A stretch of DNA of 26,024 nt from an uncultured Pseudodesulfovibrio sp. GTDB taxonomy: Bacteria > Desulfobacterota > Desulfovibrionia > Desulfovibrionales > Desulfovibrionaceae. Shown here piece after piece: positions 6,563 through 19,122 of the stretch (within the stretch, counting starts at the first letter, position 1; each line of letters starts with the position of its first letter). A program made the position numbers and the translations under genes. The notes under the pieces are model-generated. The model saw nothing but the letters and a program-made list of their open reading frames with translations. It had not been told where the DNA came from and did not search any database. The stretch lies in NCBI GenBank assembly GCA_947259235.1, contig CAMYLL010000001.1, positions 1 through 26,024 on the forward strand. Direction: 5' to 3'.

Positions 6563-7555
6563 TCAGATCATGTCGGCGCCGCTGAGCACCGCCACGAACC
6601 GTTTGAAGATGGTCATGTCCACCTCTTCGCGCATCTCGTGGCGGATGAGGGTCAGGGCCTCGTATGGGGGCATGGCCTCGGCATAGGGCCGGGCCGTGGT
6701 CAGGGCGTCGTAGATGTCCGCCATGGAGATGATCCGCACGGGCAGGGGAATGGTGTCGCCCTTGAGCCCGGCGGGATAGCCCGTGCCGTCCAGCTTCTCG
6801 TGGTGAAAGAGGATGCAGTTGATGGTATTCTGGGTCATTGGCAGGTGGGCGCACATGGACACGCCGTGGACCGGGTGTTCCTTGATCACCTCGCGCTCGG
6901 ACTGCGTCAGCGAGCCGCGCTTGTTGAGGATGCGCCGGGGAACCTTGGCCTTGCCCACGTCATGGAGCAGCGCCCCCAGGCCGCATTCGAAGGTCTCCGT
7001 GTCGTTCATCCCGCTGGCCTGGAAGACGGCCACGGAGTAGATGAACACGTGCATGCAGTGGGTATAGGTCTTGTAGTCGTGGGAGATGAAGGGCGCCACT
7101 GCGGCCAGGGATTTCTCCGCAGCCAGGAACCGTATGGAATTCTTGACTATTTCGGCAACGCGGCTGAAGTGCTTGGCGCGGATGGCGCTTGGCAGCTTGT
7201 GGTCGAAGATGTCCTGCATGACCACGTTGGACGCCTCGTAGAAGACCTGGGAGCGGACGTCGATGGGCAGGGTTTCATCCAGGAGGATGGTGCCGAGGTT
7301 GCGCTCGACGTACAGCTCGTACAGGGCCTTTTCCGAGCTCTGGACATACACTTCCTTGACGCCGTTGGCGTGCAGGACCTGACGGTGTCTGGCGGTGAAT
7401 TTCTGGCCCGATTTGGTGTAGAGGACGAAGTCCCCTCCCTGCCAGAGGTAGACGGAAAAATCCCCCAGGACTTCCGGAAAAAGCATGACCGGGGACACGG
7501 GGAAGTAGGATACCGGGCGTGCGGCGTGGGTACTGATTCCCATTTGGGGCAACAT
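6563..7555 (-). CDS. HD-GYP cyclic-di-GMP phosphodiesterase
   Basis: This 330-residue cytoplasmic protein has a DUF3391-like N-terminal region (about 17-125), then a complete HD-GYP domain. Metal-binding and signature residues are all present: His166 (THCMHV), His198-Asp199 (LLHDVGK), Lys202, His227 (KEHPVHG), His251-His252 (FHHEKLDGTGYP, GYP at 259-261) and Asp280 (MADIYDAL). The family hydrolyses c-di-GMP to pGpG or GMP. Its paralogue at 2841-3884 has lost the HD pair, so the two can be compared directly. It lies 65 bp after the glycosyltransferase gene and 138 bp before the GGDEF gene, so synthesis and breakdown of c-di-GMP are encoded next to each other. The start is uncertain (ATG 7555 or the in-frame ATG four codons later); neither has a clear ribosome site. 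Confidence 0.93.
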   Translation of the reverse strand: MLPQMGISTHAARPVSYFPVSPVMLFPEVLGDFSVYLWQGGDFVLYTKSGQKFTARHRQVLHANGVKEVYVQSSEKALYELYVERNLGTILLDETLPIDVRSQVFYEASNVVMQDIFDHKLPSAIRAKHFSRVAEIVKNSIRFLAAEKSLAAVAPFISHDYKTYTHCMHVFIYSVAVFQASGMNDTETFECGLGALLHDVGKAKVPRRILNKRGSLTQSEREVIKEHPVHGVSMCAHLPMTQNTINCILFHHEKLDGTGYPAGLKGDTIPLPVRIISMADIYDALTTARPYAEAMPPYEALTLIRHEMREEVDMTIFKRFVAVLSGADMI

Positions 7556-7620
7556 ATACCAAGCGTGTGCGGAAGGCTAGCGGAAATCGTGTGATAAACT
7601 AACGCGATAGGTTGGAATTA

Positions 7621-8453
7621 TTATCGAATACCCGTTTTCGCAGCCGCCGTGCGTTCGAGAAGGGCGGTCACGATGGGGCGGGTGGGGATGATGCCGCGCG
7701 GCCCGGGGGCGGCCCAGGCGGCTCCGGCCATGAGTTCTGCGGCCCAGTGGCGCACGGCCGCCGGGAAGAAGCCGGGGGTGTTCAGGACGATGGCCGCCTT
7801 GGCCCGGCCGTCGTCGCGCCGGGCGGAAAAGGAGAAGTTGGAACCGTGCATGAGATGGGCGAAGCGGGCTCCGGCGATACGGACAAGGCCGAAGCCCCCG
7901 GCGGCGGCCTGGACCCAGAAGTCCCAGTCCTCGTAGGCGGTGTTGTCCCTGTACCCCTGGGACGCTTCCCAGACCCGGCGGCGGATGACAGCGGCCGGGG
8001 GCAGGATGTTCTGGGTGCGCAGCAGGTCGGGATCAAAGTCCGGCAGGGCGATGTCCGTGGCCGTGCTTTCCTCCACGTGGGTATAGTCGGTATAGGCCAG
8101 GTGCGCCTCGGGCATACGGTCCAGGGCGGTGATGCAGGCGGCCAGATAATCGTCCCCGGGAAAGTCGTCCGGGTCCAGACACAGGATCAGCTCGCCCCGC
8201 GCATGGGCAAAGCCGGCGTTGCGCACCGGGCCCGGGCGGCCGCAGTGGTCCAGCCAGAGCGCCGTGTACCCGGCCAGGGGGAGCGCCTCAAGGCTGGCGG
8301 CGGCCTGCCGGGAGTCGTCGGTCGAGCCGTCGTCCACCAGGATCAGCTCTGCCGCGCCCAGGCCCCAGGTCTGGTTGGCCAGGCTGGCGGCGAGCCTGGG
8401 GAGATAGCGTCCGTAGTTGTGGTTGGGGACGATGATGGAAAGGATCGGGCTGG

Positions 8454-8457
<4 letters not shown>
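7621..8457 (-). CDS. Family 2 (GT-A) glycosyltransferase
   Basis: A 278-residue cytoplasmic enzyme that transfers a sugar from a nucleotide donor to an unknown acceptor. Typical GT2 features are the N-terminal [22 protein letters not shown] at 41-49 (Asp42, Asp43), the metal-binding region CLDPDDF (Asp95-Asp98) and the acceptor-side AYEDWDFWV with Glu176-Asp177. No transmembrane segment is visible, so it is not a processive synthase. Its ATG overlaps the stop codon of the preceding hybrid kinase gene (ATGA at 8457-8454), which implies translational coupling. Likely jobs are decoration of a surface glycan or of flagellin. The context of a kinase and c-di-GMP enzymes fits a regulated surface trait, but this is inference. 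Confidence 0.92.
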
Positions 8458-11738
<3,281 letters not shown>

Positions 11739-11778
11739 TGCGCGGCCCTCCTGGCAGTCGTGCCTTCCATATATCCCA

Positions 11779-11838
11779 TTGTTCGGCAAACAGGAAGAAA
11801 GATATGATAATGTGCGTGACCCGCCTGTTCGGGGGTCA
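11779..11838 (+). promoter_or_regulatory. Weak promoter candidate and leader dyad before the broken SBP gene
   Basis: TTGTTC (11779-11784) and TATGAT (11803-11808) are 18 bp apart and point toward the plus-strand pseudogene. A TGACCC/GGGTCA dyad (11817-11838, 10-base loop) would fall at the start of the transcript. The match is modest. Confidence 0.25.
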
Positions 11839-11901
11839 TTGTGTCCGGGGGGCGTTTGGGGTAGATGAAACGGATAACCCTTACCCTCCGGGAGTCATCT
11901 G

Positions 11902-12622
11902 ATGCGATCCTTTCTCTTTGCCCTGGCCCTGGCCGTCCTCTTCATCGCCTCCCCGGTCCGGGCCCATGCTCTCCGAGGGCAAGGCCGTGGGCATCGACGT
12001 GGAAGCGGTGACCGAGGCCGCGCGCCGGTCCGGCCTGGACATCACGATCCTGCTCAGGCCATGGGGCGAGATGGTCTCCATGCTCAAGTCAGGCGAGTGC
12101 GACGGCGCGTTTTCCTTCTTCCGCGATCCCGAGCGGGAGCAGTATGCCACGTTCCTTGAGGCCGCGCCCATCCACTACAGCGATTACGTTTTCTTCACCA
12201 AGGTGGGCGACAAGTTCTCCTTCCGTTCCTACGACGACCTGGCCGGGAAGACCGTCGGCCGCGTCAAGGGGACGGCGCTGGGCGACGAGTTCGAGTCCGC
12301 GGTGACCGCAGGCACGATGACCCTGCGTGAATACCCGGACCGCGCCGCCGCCCTGGGGGGGCTCATCGGCGACGAGATCAGCGCCTTTGCGGACAACATA
12401 GACGCCACCTACAACCGGCTCAAGACCATGGGCATGACCAGCTCAATTGTCTACCTCCCCAAGAAGATCATCTCACAGAAACCGGCCTACGTCGTCCTTT
12501 CCCGCGCCTCCGCCCATCCCGGCAAGGCCGAGGCCGGGCAACGGATAGAGCGCGCCCTGGACCAGATGCGCAAGGACGGGACCTACAACGCCATAGCCCA
12601 CCGCTACCTCCTGCGCTTCTGA
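11902..12622 (+). pseudogene. Broken periplasmic solute-binding protein (SBP_bac_3 type)
   Basis: Two frames together make one interrupted gene. Frame one starts at ATG 11902 after GGGAG (11890-11894) and encodes a clean signal peptide (MRSFLFALALAVLFIASPVRA), then runs into arginine-rich nonsense. The second frame, open through 11966-12622, encodes the body of an amino-acid-type solute-binding protein: LSEGKAVGIDVEAVTEAARRSGL, MLKSGECDGAFSFF, YDDLAGKTVGRVKGTALGDEF, a core ending in DQMRKDGTYNAIAHRYL. The first beta strand and the usual PPF/PPY segment after the signal peptide are missing. An out-of-frame deletion of a few tens of bases near 11965 therefore explains both the shift and the gap. 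The body could be translated from ATG 11966 but would lack export. No ABC permease is nearby, so it was probably a lone sensor or periplasmic protein. An assembly error is the alternative. Confidence 0.8.
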
Positions 12623-12755
12623 TTGGCTCCGGCCTGGACGGCGCTGGCGGGACCGCGCGGGCGAGACGGTGCGTCTGGCCCGGCGCGTCGATGCGTCCGG
12701 TGTTCGGCGATGCGCGCTTGTGATGCGCGTTCTCCGGCGTGGATTGGGCCTTTCG

Positions 12756-14045
12756 TTATTCCGCAGGGGCAACGGGGAGGGTGAAGATGAATTTGCTGCC
12801 CTCGCCGGGGGTGCTTTCCACCCAGATGTAGCCCTTGTGGTCCTCGATGATCTGTTTGCAGATGGGCAGGCCCAGGCCCGTGCCCTTGGGCCGGTCCGCC
12901 AGGCTCAGCTGGCCCTGGGTGAACTTGTCGAAGATGGCGGCCTGCTGCTGCTCCGGGATGCCGATGCCGGTGTCCGTGACGCTGACGCGGATGTGCTCGC
13001 CGATCAATCTGGCGCGGCAGGTGACGCTGCCTTTTTCCGTAAATTTCGCGGCGTTTGAGAAGAGGTTGACCATGACCTGGATCAACCGGTCGCGGTCGCC
13101 CGTGATCTGGGGCAGGCCGGGGGCGACCTCGTCCAGGAGCATGATGTCCGTGGACTGGAACAGGGCGGACGAGGAATCCATGCCGGGCCGGATGAAGTCC
13201 TTGGGCGAGAGCCGTTCCATGCGGTAGTCCACCTTGTCCGCTTCGAGCTTGGCCAGGTCCAGGACGTCATTGATGAGTGAGGTCAGCCGTTCGCCTTCCG
13301 AGGCGATGATGTCGATGTTTTTCTTGATGCGGCTGATCTCCTTGAGCAGCTTCGGGTCGCTGTCGTGATTCACGGCCGGGAAAACCTTCTCCACCAGTTT
13401 CTTGCGGATGATCTTGGCAAAGCCGATGACCGAGGTCAGCGGTGTGCGCAGCTCATGGGAGACAATGGATAGGAACTCGGTCTTGGCGCGGTTGGCGCGG
13501 TCCAGCTCCCTGGTGCGCTCGCGGACCCTGATCTCCAGCTCGTCGTGGCTCTTCTTGAGGGCTTCCTCGTTGCGCTTCCTTTCTGATATGTCGCGGGCCA
13601 CGATGACGGCCTGGCGTTCGTCGTTGTGCTCGACGATGCGCAGGGTTATCTCCACGGGGACCGATGTGCCCCCGGTCGCGCCGGGCTGCCTGAATTCGGT
13701 CTCTATATTCAGTGTCTCGTTGGAGATGTTGAAGATATTGCTCGCGTAGCGGGCTATGTGCCCGGGCAGCAGCGCCTTGAAGGACAGTCCGTGAAGGTGT
13801 TCGGCCTGGCAGCCGAGCATGGCCAGGGTGGAGCCGGAAAAATCGATGATGATGCCGGTTTCGGCATTCACCACGAAGATGGCGTCGCTGACCCGGTCGA
13901 GCAGGGCGCGAAACCGTTCCAGCTCGTCCAGGCGGTTCCTCAGCTCCGGGTAGTAACTCTTGCTGAGGGACCGCTTGCCGAGGCCGATGAGCTTTTCCCG
14001 TTCCGCGTTCGGGTCCGGCGGAGGCCGGTCAGCACGCCTTTTCAT
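12756..14045 (-). CDS. PAS-domain sensor histidine kinase, paired with ErcA-like dehydrogenase
   Basis: From ATG 14045 the protein has 429 residues. A PAS domain spans about 42-155 and ends in the typical VARDISERKRNE. Then come a coiled coil (158-188), HisKA with His197 (SIVSHELRTPLTS) and an HATPase with N box Asn327-Asn331, DTGIGIP and GTGLGLPI. There is no receiver, signal or membrane segment, so it is a classical cytoplasmic transmitter whose response regulator is elsewhere. The frame is open up to 14102, but ATG 14045 gives only a 17-base overlap with the end of the dehydrogenase gene and a GAGG 12 bases upstream; coupling of the two genes is likely. ErcA-like dehydrogenases are commonly encoded next to such kinases (ErcS-type), which supports a shared sensory role. 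Confidence 0.88.
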   Translation of the reverse strand: MKRRADRPPPDPNAEREKLIGLGKRSLSKSYYPELRNRLDELERFRALLDRVSDAIFVVNAETGIIIDFSGSTLAMLGCQAEHLHGLSFKALLPGHIARYASNIFNISNETLNIETEFRQPGATGGTSVPVEITLRIVEHNDERQAVIVARDISERKRNEEALKKSHDELEIRVRERTRELDRANRAKTEFLSIVSHELRTPLTSVIGFAKIIRKKLVEKVFPAVNHDSDPKLLKEISRIKKNIDIIASEGERLTSLINDVLDLAKLEADKVDYRMERLSPKDFIRPGMDSSSALFQSTDIMLLDEVAPGLPQITGDRDRLIQVMVNLFSNAAKFTEKGSVTCRARLIGEHIRVSVTDTGIGIPEQQQAAIFDKFTQGQLSLADRPKGTGLGLPICKQIIEDHKGYIWVESTPGEGSKFIFTLPVAPAE

Positions 14046-15198
14046 AAATGCCGATGACCTCGCTGGCCGTTGGTTGCTTCGGGTTGGTGAGCATGCAGGC
14101 ATCGGCCAGGGCGTTTTCGGCCAGCAGGGGCAGGTCCGCCTTGGTCATGCCGAGCTCGCACAGGGTGTGGTGCACGCCTGCCTCGCGCTTGAGGCTGCGC
14201 ACGGCCTCCAGGGTCTGCTGGCGGATTTCGTCTTCTCCCGCCCCATAAGCTATATCGGCGCCCAGGGCGTTGCCCAGGAGCCGGAATTTCTCCGGGCAGG
14301 CATCCATGTTGAAGTCTACGACGTGGTCCAGGAGGATGGCGTTGCACAGGCCGTGAGGCAGGTCCAGAAGCCCGCCCAGGCTGTGGGCCATGGCGTGGAC
14401 CGCGCCCAGGATGGCGTTCGAGAAGGCGAGGCCCGCATAGGTCGAGGCGAGCATCATGCCGGTGCGCGCCTCCAGGTCGCCGGGGTCCGCAATGGCGCGG
14501 AGCAGGTGGCGGTGGATCAGGCGCACGGCCTCCAGGGCGTTGAGGTCGGTGATGGCCGAGCTGGCGTTGGAGACGTAGGCCTCCACGGCGTGGGTCAGGG
14601 CGTCCAGGCCGGTATGCGCCGTCAGTTCGGCGTCCATGGTCATGGTCATGGCCGGGTCGATGAGGGCCACGTCCGGGATCATGGTCTTGGAAACGATGGC
14701 GATCTTCACCTTGCGGCCGGTGTCGTTGACGATGCAGAACTGGGAGATGTCCGCGGCCGTGCCCGCCGTGGTGGGGATGCAGATGAGCGGCGGTCCGGGC
14801 CGGTCCACGTTGTCCACGCCCTCGAACTCGAGCACGTGGCGGTCATTGGTGCAGACGATGCCGATGGCCTTGGCGCAGTCCATGGGGCTGCCGCCGCCCA
14901 CGGCCACGATGGCGTCGCACCCTTCGCTGCGGTAGACCTCAGCCCCGGCCATGACTTCGGAGTCCCGGGGATTGGGCGTCACGTCGGAGTAAACGGCGCA
15001 GGCGACTCCCTCGGCCCGGAGGCTGTCCACCACCTGGCCGGAAAGCCCCAGGCGGTCGATGACCGGGCCGGCGACCACCAGGGCCTTCTTGACGGAAAAG
15101 TTCGCTGCATACTGGCCGATGAGCGCCGCCGCTCCGGGGCCGAAGACGAATTCCGGGGCAACGAATTTTCTGAGTTCGGCAAGGGATGGGTCGGGCAT
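14029..15198 (-). CDS. ercA: Iron-containing alcohol dehydrogenase, ErcA-like
   Basis: A 389-residue group III dehydrogenase, expected to be NAD(P)- and iron-dependent. It has the dinucleotide-binding GGGSPMDCAK at 101-110, TTAGTAAD at 143-150, and iron ligands Asp199, His203 (GLDALTHAVEAY), His268 (AVHAMAHSLG) and His282 (LPHG). The N-terminal LRKFVAPEFVFG and the EVMAGAEVYRSEGCDAIVAVGGG stretch resemble proteins called ErcA, which in Pseudomonas take part in control of alcohol oxidation together with ErcS kinases. That subfamily name is from memory and needs checking. The start at 15198 is preceded by AGGA 9 bases upstream; the frame stays open further but without coding character. Transcription probably starts from the promoter at 15294-15271, and the gene overlaps the kinase gene downstream. 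Confidence 0.88.
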   Translation of the reverse strand: MPDPSLAELRKFVAPEFVFGPGAAALIGQYAANFSVKKALVVAGPVIDRLGLSGQVVDSLRAEGVACAVYSDVTPNPRDSEVMAGAEVYRSEGCDAIVAVGGGSPMDCAKAIGIVCTNDRHVLEFEGVDNVDRPGPPLICIPTTAGTAADISQFCIVNDTGRKVKIAIVSKTMIPDVALIDPAMTMTMDAELTAHTGLDALTHAVEAYVSNASSAITDLNALEAVRLIHRHLLRAIADPGDLEARTGMMLASTYAGLAFSNAILGAVHAMAHSLGGLLDLPHGLCNAILLDHVVDFNMDACPEKFRLLGNALGADIAYGAGEDEIRQQTLEAVRSLKREAGVHHTLCELGMTKADLPLLAENALADACMLTNPKQPTASEVIGIYEKAC

Positions 15199-15243
15199 GA
15201 TGTTAATTCCTGTGACGTTCCAACACGGTTGGGTGCGCATGTG

Positions 15244-15257
15244 CTGACAAGTGTCAG
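15244..15257. promoter_or_regulatory. Perfect 14-bp dyad, possible operator of the ercA-like operon
   Basis: CTGACA and TGTCAG flank a central AG, giving a perfect palindrome apart from its centre. It lies about 7 to 20 bases downstream of the transcription start predicted from the promoter at 15271-15299, a place where a bound repressor would block transcription. The cognate regulator is unknown. Confidence 0.45.
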
Positions 15258-15270
15258 AATACTCTCTTTC

Positions 15271-15299
15271 TTCATACCGTATGGCAACGGTCATGTAAA
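15271..15299 (-). promoter_or_regulatory. Sigma-70-type promoter of the ercA-like operon
   Basis: On the minus strand TTTACA (15299-15294) and TATGAA (15276-15271) are separated by exactly 17 bases. Matches to consensus are 5/6 and 4/6. A start near 15264 would give a leader of about 66 bases before ATG 15198. Confidence 0.5.
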
Positions 15300-15373
15300 A
15301 CCCGTTATAAAGAAAGAATGTCGGGTTCCCGGGTTGGCGCGGTCGACGGCAGGCCTCCATGTGAGGACAGTAT

Positions 15374-15459
15374 TCGCCGAAGGCGAGAATGGGATTCCAA
15401 AGGGTTGCAACCCTTTGGCCGCCGGAGGCGAAATCACCTGACAAATCCGCCGAGGGCGG
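15374..15459. repeat. Hairpin-chain intergenic element with a perfect 22-bp palindrome
   Basis: Four stems follow one another: TCGCC/GGCGA with loop GAA (15374-15386); a perfect 22-base palindrome at 15397-15418 (half-site CCAAAGGGTTG); CGCC/GGCG with loop GGA (15420-15430); and CCGCC/GGCGG with loop GAG (15447-15459). On the plus strand the last is followed by TTT and then TTTT after four bases. From memory, similar arrangements of CCAAAGGG stems joined to GCCGCCGGAGGC recur between genes in Desulfovibrio-type genomes, so this is probably a dispersed element that doubles as a transcription end for the kinase gene. Copy number cannot be judged from this window. Confidence 0.55.
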
Positions 15460-15514
15460 TTTCCGCTTTTGATTGCAATACTTATAGAAAACGCCTTGGT
15501 CCCCGGGCGGGGGG

Positions 15515-18500
15515 TCAGGCTTGCGCCATGAGCAGGAGCAGCCCGTCCAGTTCGTCGGCCAGGGTCTTCAGGGCGGCCGCTGTCTCGCCTCTGCGGCCGC
15601 ATTCCGCCTCCATCCGGGCGGCGCTGCGCGCTGCGGCGGTTGCGCCGATGGAGGTGCAGACGGCGGCGATGGTGTGGGCCAGGACCGCGCCGTCCTCGCA
15701 GTTGCCCGAGGCGACCGCCTGGCTCAGCTCGCCATACATCAGGGTCAATTCGTTGCGCGCCGTTTCAAGGAACCCACGGCTCAGGGCTTCGTCCAGACCC
15801 AGGTGCTCGGTGGCCCGGGCCGGGGTCCAGGAGGGCTGCATGTCCCCTTCGGCCTTGGCTTTTTTGCGGGGAGCCGGGGCAAGGGGCGCTGCTTCGGGAG
15901 AAGTGTGTGCGCTCCTGGTTTGCGCTGCGCTTCCGGCGGGAGCGGCCCGTCCTGCCAGTCGGTTGATGATCAGGCCCAGCTCGGCGAAGTCCACGGGCTT
16001 TGAGACGTAGTCGTCCATGCCCGCCTCAAGGCTCATGTCCCTGAACTCCTTGAGGGCGTGGGCCGTCACCCCGACGATGGGGATGTTCGGATCGGGGATG
16101 GAGCCGCCCGGCTCGGCCAGGCGGATGGCCTTGGTGGTGGAGACGCCGTCGAGCACGGGCATCTCGATGTCCATGAGGATGAGGTCGAAGGGTTCCCGTT
16201 TGAGCATTTCGAGCACTTCAAGGCCCGTCTTGGCTACCGAAAAGGAGCAGCCCATCTCTTCGAGCCGCAGGGTGGTGATCATGATGTTGACGTCGTTGTC
16301 CTCGGCCACGAGGATGTGGAAGGGGCAGTTGGGTGTGGCGGACTGACCGGCCCGTGGCTCGGAAGGCGTGGGACAGGACACGCCCGGCTCGAACCAGACC
16401 GTGAAGGCGAAGGCGCTTCCCTTGCCCACGGCGCTGGTGACGGCTATGTCGCCGCCCATCAGCCCTATGAGCTGCTTGCAGATGGCCAGCCCCAGGCCTG
16501 TGCCGCCAAAGGCGCGGGTGGTCTGGGAGAAGCTCTGGAAGATGGTGTCCATGAAGCTCTCGGGGATGCCGATGCCGGTGTCCTCCACCTCGAAGCGGAC
16601 GCCCAGACTGCGTTGGTCCGCGTCGCGCTCCGGGTCGGGCGCGGCGGGGCCCATGCGGACAGTGACGCTCCCCTGGTGGGTGAACTTGATGGCGTTGCCC
16701 ACCAGGTTCATGAGCACCTGGCGCAGGGACAGGGGGTCGCCCTTGACGCAGGCGGGCGTGCCCGGGGCCAGGTCCATGACCAGGTCGAGGCCCTTCTGCC
16801 TGGCCTGCATCTCGAACCCCCGAACCGTGGTCCTGACGTGGAAGGGCAGGTCGAAGTCCACCCGGTCGAGGTGGAGCTTGCGCGCCTCGATCTTTGAGAG
16901 GTCGAGGATGTCGTTGATGATGTTGAGCAGATGCTGGGCCGAGTCCATGACTGTTTTCAGATAGTCGCGCTGTTCGTCATTCAGATCGGTCTGCAAGGTG
17001 ATGTCGGTCATGCCCACGATGGCGTTCATGGGGGTCCGTATCTCGTGGCTCATGGCGGCCAGGAACTCGCTTTTGGCGCGGTTGGCCGCCTCGGCGTCCT
17101 CGCGGGCGCGCATGAGGTCGTCCCGGGTCCGGCGCTGGGCCGTGATGTCGTCCCATGCCCAGATGACGCCCTTGTCCAGGCTGGAGCGGTCCACGGCCTT
17201 GGCATACATGCGGCACCAGACCGTGTTGCCCGTACTGTCGAGGAAGGCCTGCTCGGTGTTGAACTCGCCCGTTCGGGAGAGGGCTTCGCGGGCGGTGCGG
17301 GTGAAGTCGTTCAGCGCGTCGTCGGATGAAAGGAGCGTGGACAGCTCGCTCCCCACAAGCTCCTCGGGAGTGCGGCCGAAGATTTCCGCGCCGCGCTTGT
17401 TTATGGTCACCAGCCTGCTCCCCCGGGACATGGCGATGCCCATGAGGGAGTTTTCGAGGATCGCCTCGAACTTTGACAGGGACTGGCGGATCCTGTTCTC
17501 GGACTCCTTGCGCACGGTGATGTCGCGGACGTTGGCAAGGATGGCTTCCTGCCCGTGGAAGACGATGCGGTTGAGATAGACCTCGACGTCGAATTCCGTG
17601 CCGTCGTGGGGGCGTCTGGCCTTCCACTCGAAGTATTGCGGCTCGCCGTTGATGACCGATCGCCAGATGGACGAGAGGCGGTAGGTTGCGTTGTCGCGGC
17701 TTGAGATGTCGCGGGCGATGGATGTCTCGTCGAGCTCGCCCGGCGCGAGGTCGTACATCTTGAGCATGCGCGCGTTGGCTTCGAGGATGCGGCCCGTGGC
17801 GTCGTGGATGAAGATGGCGTCGTGGGAGGCGTCGAACACGGTGCGCAGGGCTTCCACGGTCTCCTTGACCTCGCCCGTGCGTTCGCGCACGCGGTCCTCC
17901 AGGGATTGGTGGGTCCGGCGCAGCTCCTTTTCCGCCCGTCTGCGCCGGGAGGTGCTGGCGGCCAGGGCAAAGATGATCACCATCTGGACCAGGGTGAAGA
18001 CCGTGCCGAACCAGACGAGGTCGGTATGCTCCGAGTAGAAGGAGCGTGGACGGTTGATGATCTCGCTGTTGTCCGGGAGCTTGTCCATGCTGACGCGGAA
18101 GGCGCGCAGCCGCGAGTAGTCGAACATGGGCTTTGACGCTATCTCGCGGACCACGGGGATGTCCTTCGGGTCGCGGCCCGCCAGGACGTGCAGGGCGATC
18201 TGGGCCATGATCTGGCCCTGGGTGTAGCCCGAGGTGAGCATGCCGCCCACGATGCCGTGGTCCAGGTCGAAGTCGAAGAGGCCGTAGATGGGCACGCTGG
18301 CCCGTGCGGCCACGGCCCTGAGGGCCTCCGCCGTGTCGTAGAACCGGCCGTCGGGGTCGCGGAAGAAGACGCTGTAGAGGATCAGCGTGTTGCGGGGGAG
18401 CGTCTCCACCCGGGTCAGGATATCGGAGAGGGTCAGCTCTGTCGGGGCCGTGACCTTCACCTCCGGGGCGAAGCTGCCCAGGTCTGACTTCACGGATTCG

Positions 18501-19078
18501 GCGATGACGCGGCCCGAGGGGGTGGAGTCGCTGACCACGAAGACCGACTCGGTGTCAGGGTGCAGATTGAGCGCCCACCACAGGGTTCCCCTGATGTCCA
18601 GGGTCTCGGCCACGCCGGTGAACAGGGGATGGTCGGCGATGAGATCGTCCCGGAAGAAGTTGACCCCGCTGAAAATGACCGGAATCCCGGGGAACAGCTC
18701 GTCGTGAAAGCGGCGCATGAAATCGAAGGCGTTGTTGTCCGTGACCATGATCAGGTCCAGCTTCGCGCCCCGGTATTTGTGGGCGAAGACGTCGCGCATC
18801 TGCAGGGCGAAGTGTTCCGTGAACTCCGTCCGCTTGGTGTCCATGTTCTCCACATGCAGGATGATGCCGGTCTCGTCCGGCCGGAGCACGTCCGTCAGTC
18901 CCCGGAAGATGTCCTCGTTCCAGACGAAGTTCTGGTGGTAGGAGTTGAGCAGCAGGATCTGCTTGCGCTTGATGGGCCGGGCGTCGGCCGTGGTTCCGGC
19001 GACCGGGGCGAGGAGCGCCAGCAGCAGGGCCGCGGTCAGGAGGCAACCCGGCAGATGGAGACGAAACAGACGAATCAT
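15515..19078 (-). CDS. Membrane hybrid histidine kinase with periplasmic SBP-like sensor (SBP-TM-PAS-PAS-HisKA-HATPase-REC-HPt)
   Basis: The 1187-residue protein starts with a signal sequence (1-33). A periplasmic substrate-binding-like domain follows (about 38-335: [52 protein letters not shown]). A transmembrane helix lies at about 354-375 and a coiled coil at 380-410. Then come PAS domains (408-522 and 532-648), HisKA with His678 ([13 protein letters not shown]), an ATPase (Asn795, [15 protein letters not shown]), a receiver with Asp970, a low-complexity Ala/Pro linker (1044-1080) and a C-terminal HPt domain with His1135. The HPt motif reads [12 protein letters not shown], lacking the usual Lys-Gly after the His. 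The design implies a full His-Asp-His relay that hands phosphate to an unseen regulator. The periplasmic domain is the same type as the stand-alone sensor at 4181-5311. It diverges from hcp. The ribosome site is weak. Confidence 0.92.
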   Translation of the reverse strand: MIRLFRLHLPGCLLTAALLLALLAPVAGTTADARPIKRKQILLLNSYHQNFVWNEDIFRGLTDVLRPDETGIILHVENMDTKRTEFTEHFALQMRDVFAHKYRGAKLDLIMVTDNNAFDFMRRFHDELFPGIPVIFSGVNFFRDDLIADHPLFTGVAETLDIRGTLWWALNLHPDTESVFVVSDSTPSGRVIAESVKSDLGSFAPEVKVTAPTELTLSDILTRVETLPRNTLILYSVFFRDPDGRFYDTAEALRAVAARASVPIYGLFDFDLDHGIVGGMLTSGYTQGQIMAQIALHVLAGRDPKDIPVVREIASKPMFDYSRLRAFRVSMDKLPDNSEIINRPRSFYSEHTDLVWFGTVFTLVQMVIIFALAASTSRRRRAEKELRRTHQSLEDRVRERTGEVKETVEALRTVFDASHDAIFIHDATGRILEANARMLKMYDLAPGELDETSIARDISSRDNATYRLSSIWRSVINGEPQYFEWKARRPHDGTEFDVEVYLNRIVFHGQEAILANVRDITVRKESENRIRQSLSKFEAILENSLMGIAMSRGSRLVTINKRGAEIFGRTPEELVGSELSTLLSSDDALNDFTRTAREALSRTGEFNTEQAFLDSTGNTVWCRMYAKAVDRSSLDKGVIWAWDDITAQRRTRDDLMRAREDAEAANRAKSEFLAAMSHEIRTPMNAIVGMTDITLQTDLNDEQRDYLKTVMDSAQHLLNIINDILDLSKIEARKLHLDRVDFDLPFHVRTTVRGFEMQARQKGLDLVMDLAPGTPACVKGDPLSLRQVLMNLVGNAIKFTHQGSVTVRMGPAAPDPERDADQRSLGVRFEVEDTGIGIPESFMDTIFQSFSQTTRAFGGTGLGLAICKQLIGLMGGDIAVTSAVGKGSAFAFTVWFEPGVSCPTPSEPRAGQSATPNCPFHILVAEDNDVNIMITTLRLEEMGCSFSVAKTGLEVLEMLKREPFDLILMDIEMPVLDGVSTTKAIRLAEPGGSIPDPNIPIVGVTAHALKEFRDMSLEAGMDDYVSKPVDFAELGLIINRLAGRAAPAGSAAQTRSAHTSPEAAPLAPAPRKKAKAEGDMQPSWTPARATEHLGLDEALSRGFLETARNELTLMYGELSQAVASGNCEDGAVLAHTIAAVCTSIGATAAARSAARMEAECGRRGETAAALKTLADELDGLLLLMAQA

Positions 19079-19122
19079 TGTGATACCCGTAATCCCAGTT
19101 AGGGCATCCCTACCAAATACCG

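Larger units (their letters stand above)
15199..15514. other. 316-bp intergenic region between the ErcA-like operon and the large kinase
   Basis: No gene is supported here. The right half (15370-15460) is a chain of hairpins that follows the end of the large kinase gene. The left half (15244-15299) holds the promoter and dyad of the dehydrogenase gene. The open frames that cross it are extensions of neighbouring frames without ribosome sites or coding character. Confidence 0.7.

Noticed and set aside
12623..12755. Possible terminator between the convergent broken SBP gene and the PAS kinase
   Set aside because: Only short direct repeats of GATGCGCG are visible; no stem followed by a T-run on either strand.
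13960..15441. Plus-strand open frame (493 codons) opposite the alcohol dehydrogenase gene
   Set aside because: Antisense to a gene with all iron ligands and the nucleotide-binding motif; no ribosome site or domain.
15199..15444. Upstream extension of the alcohol dehydrogenase to 15444
   Set aside because: The extra residues have no family similarity and would cross the promoter and dyad; ATG 15198 has a ribosome site and matches the family's usual start.
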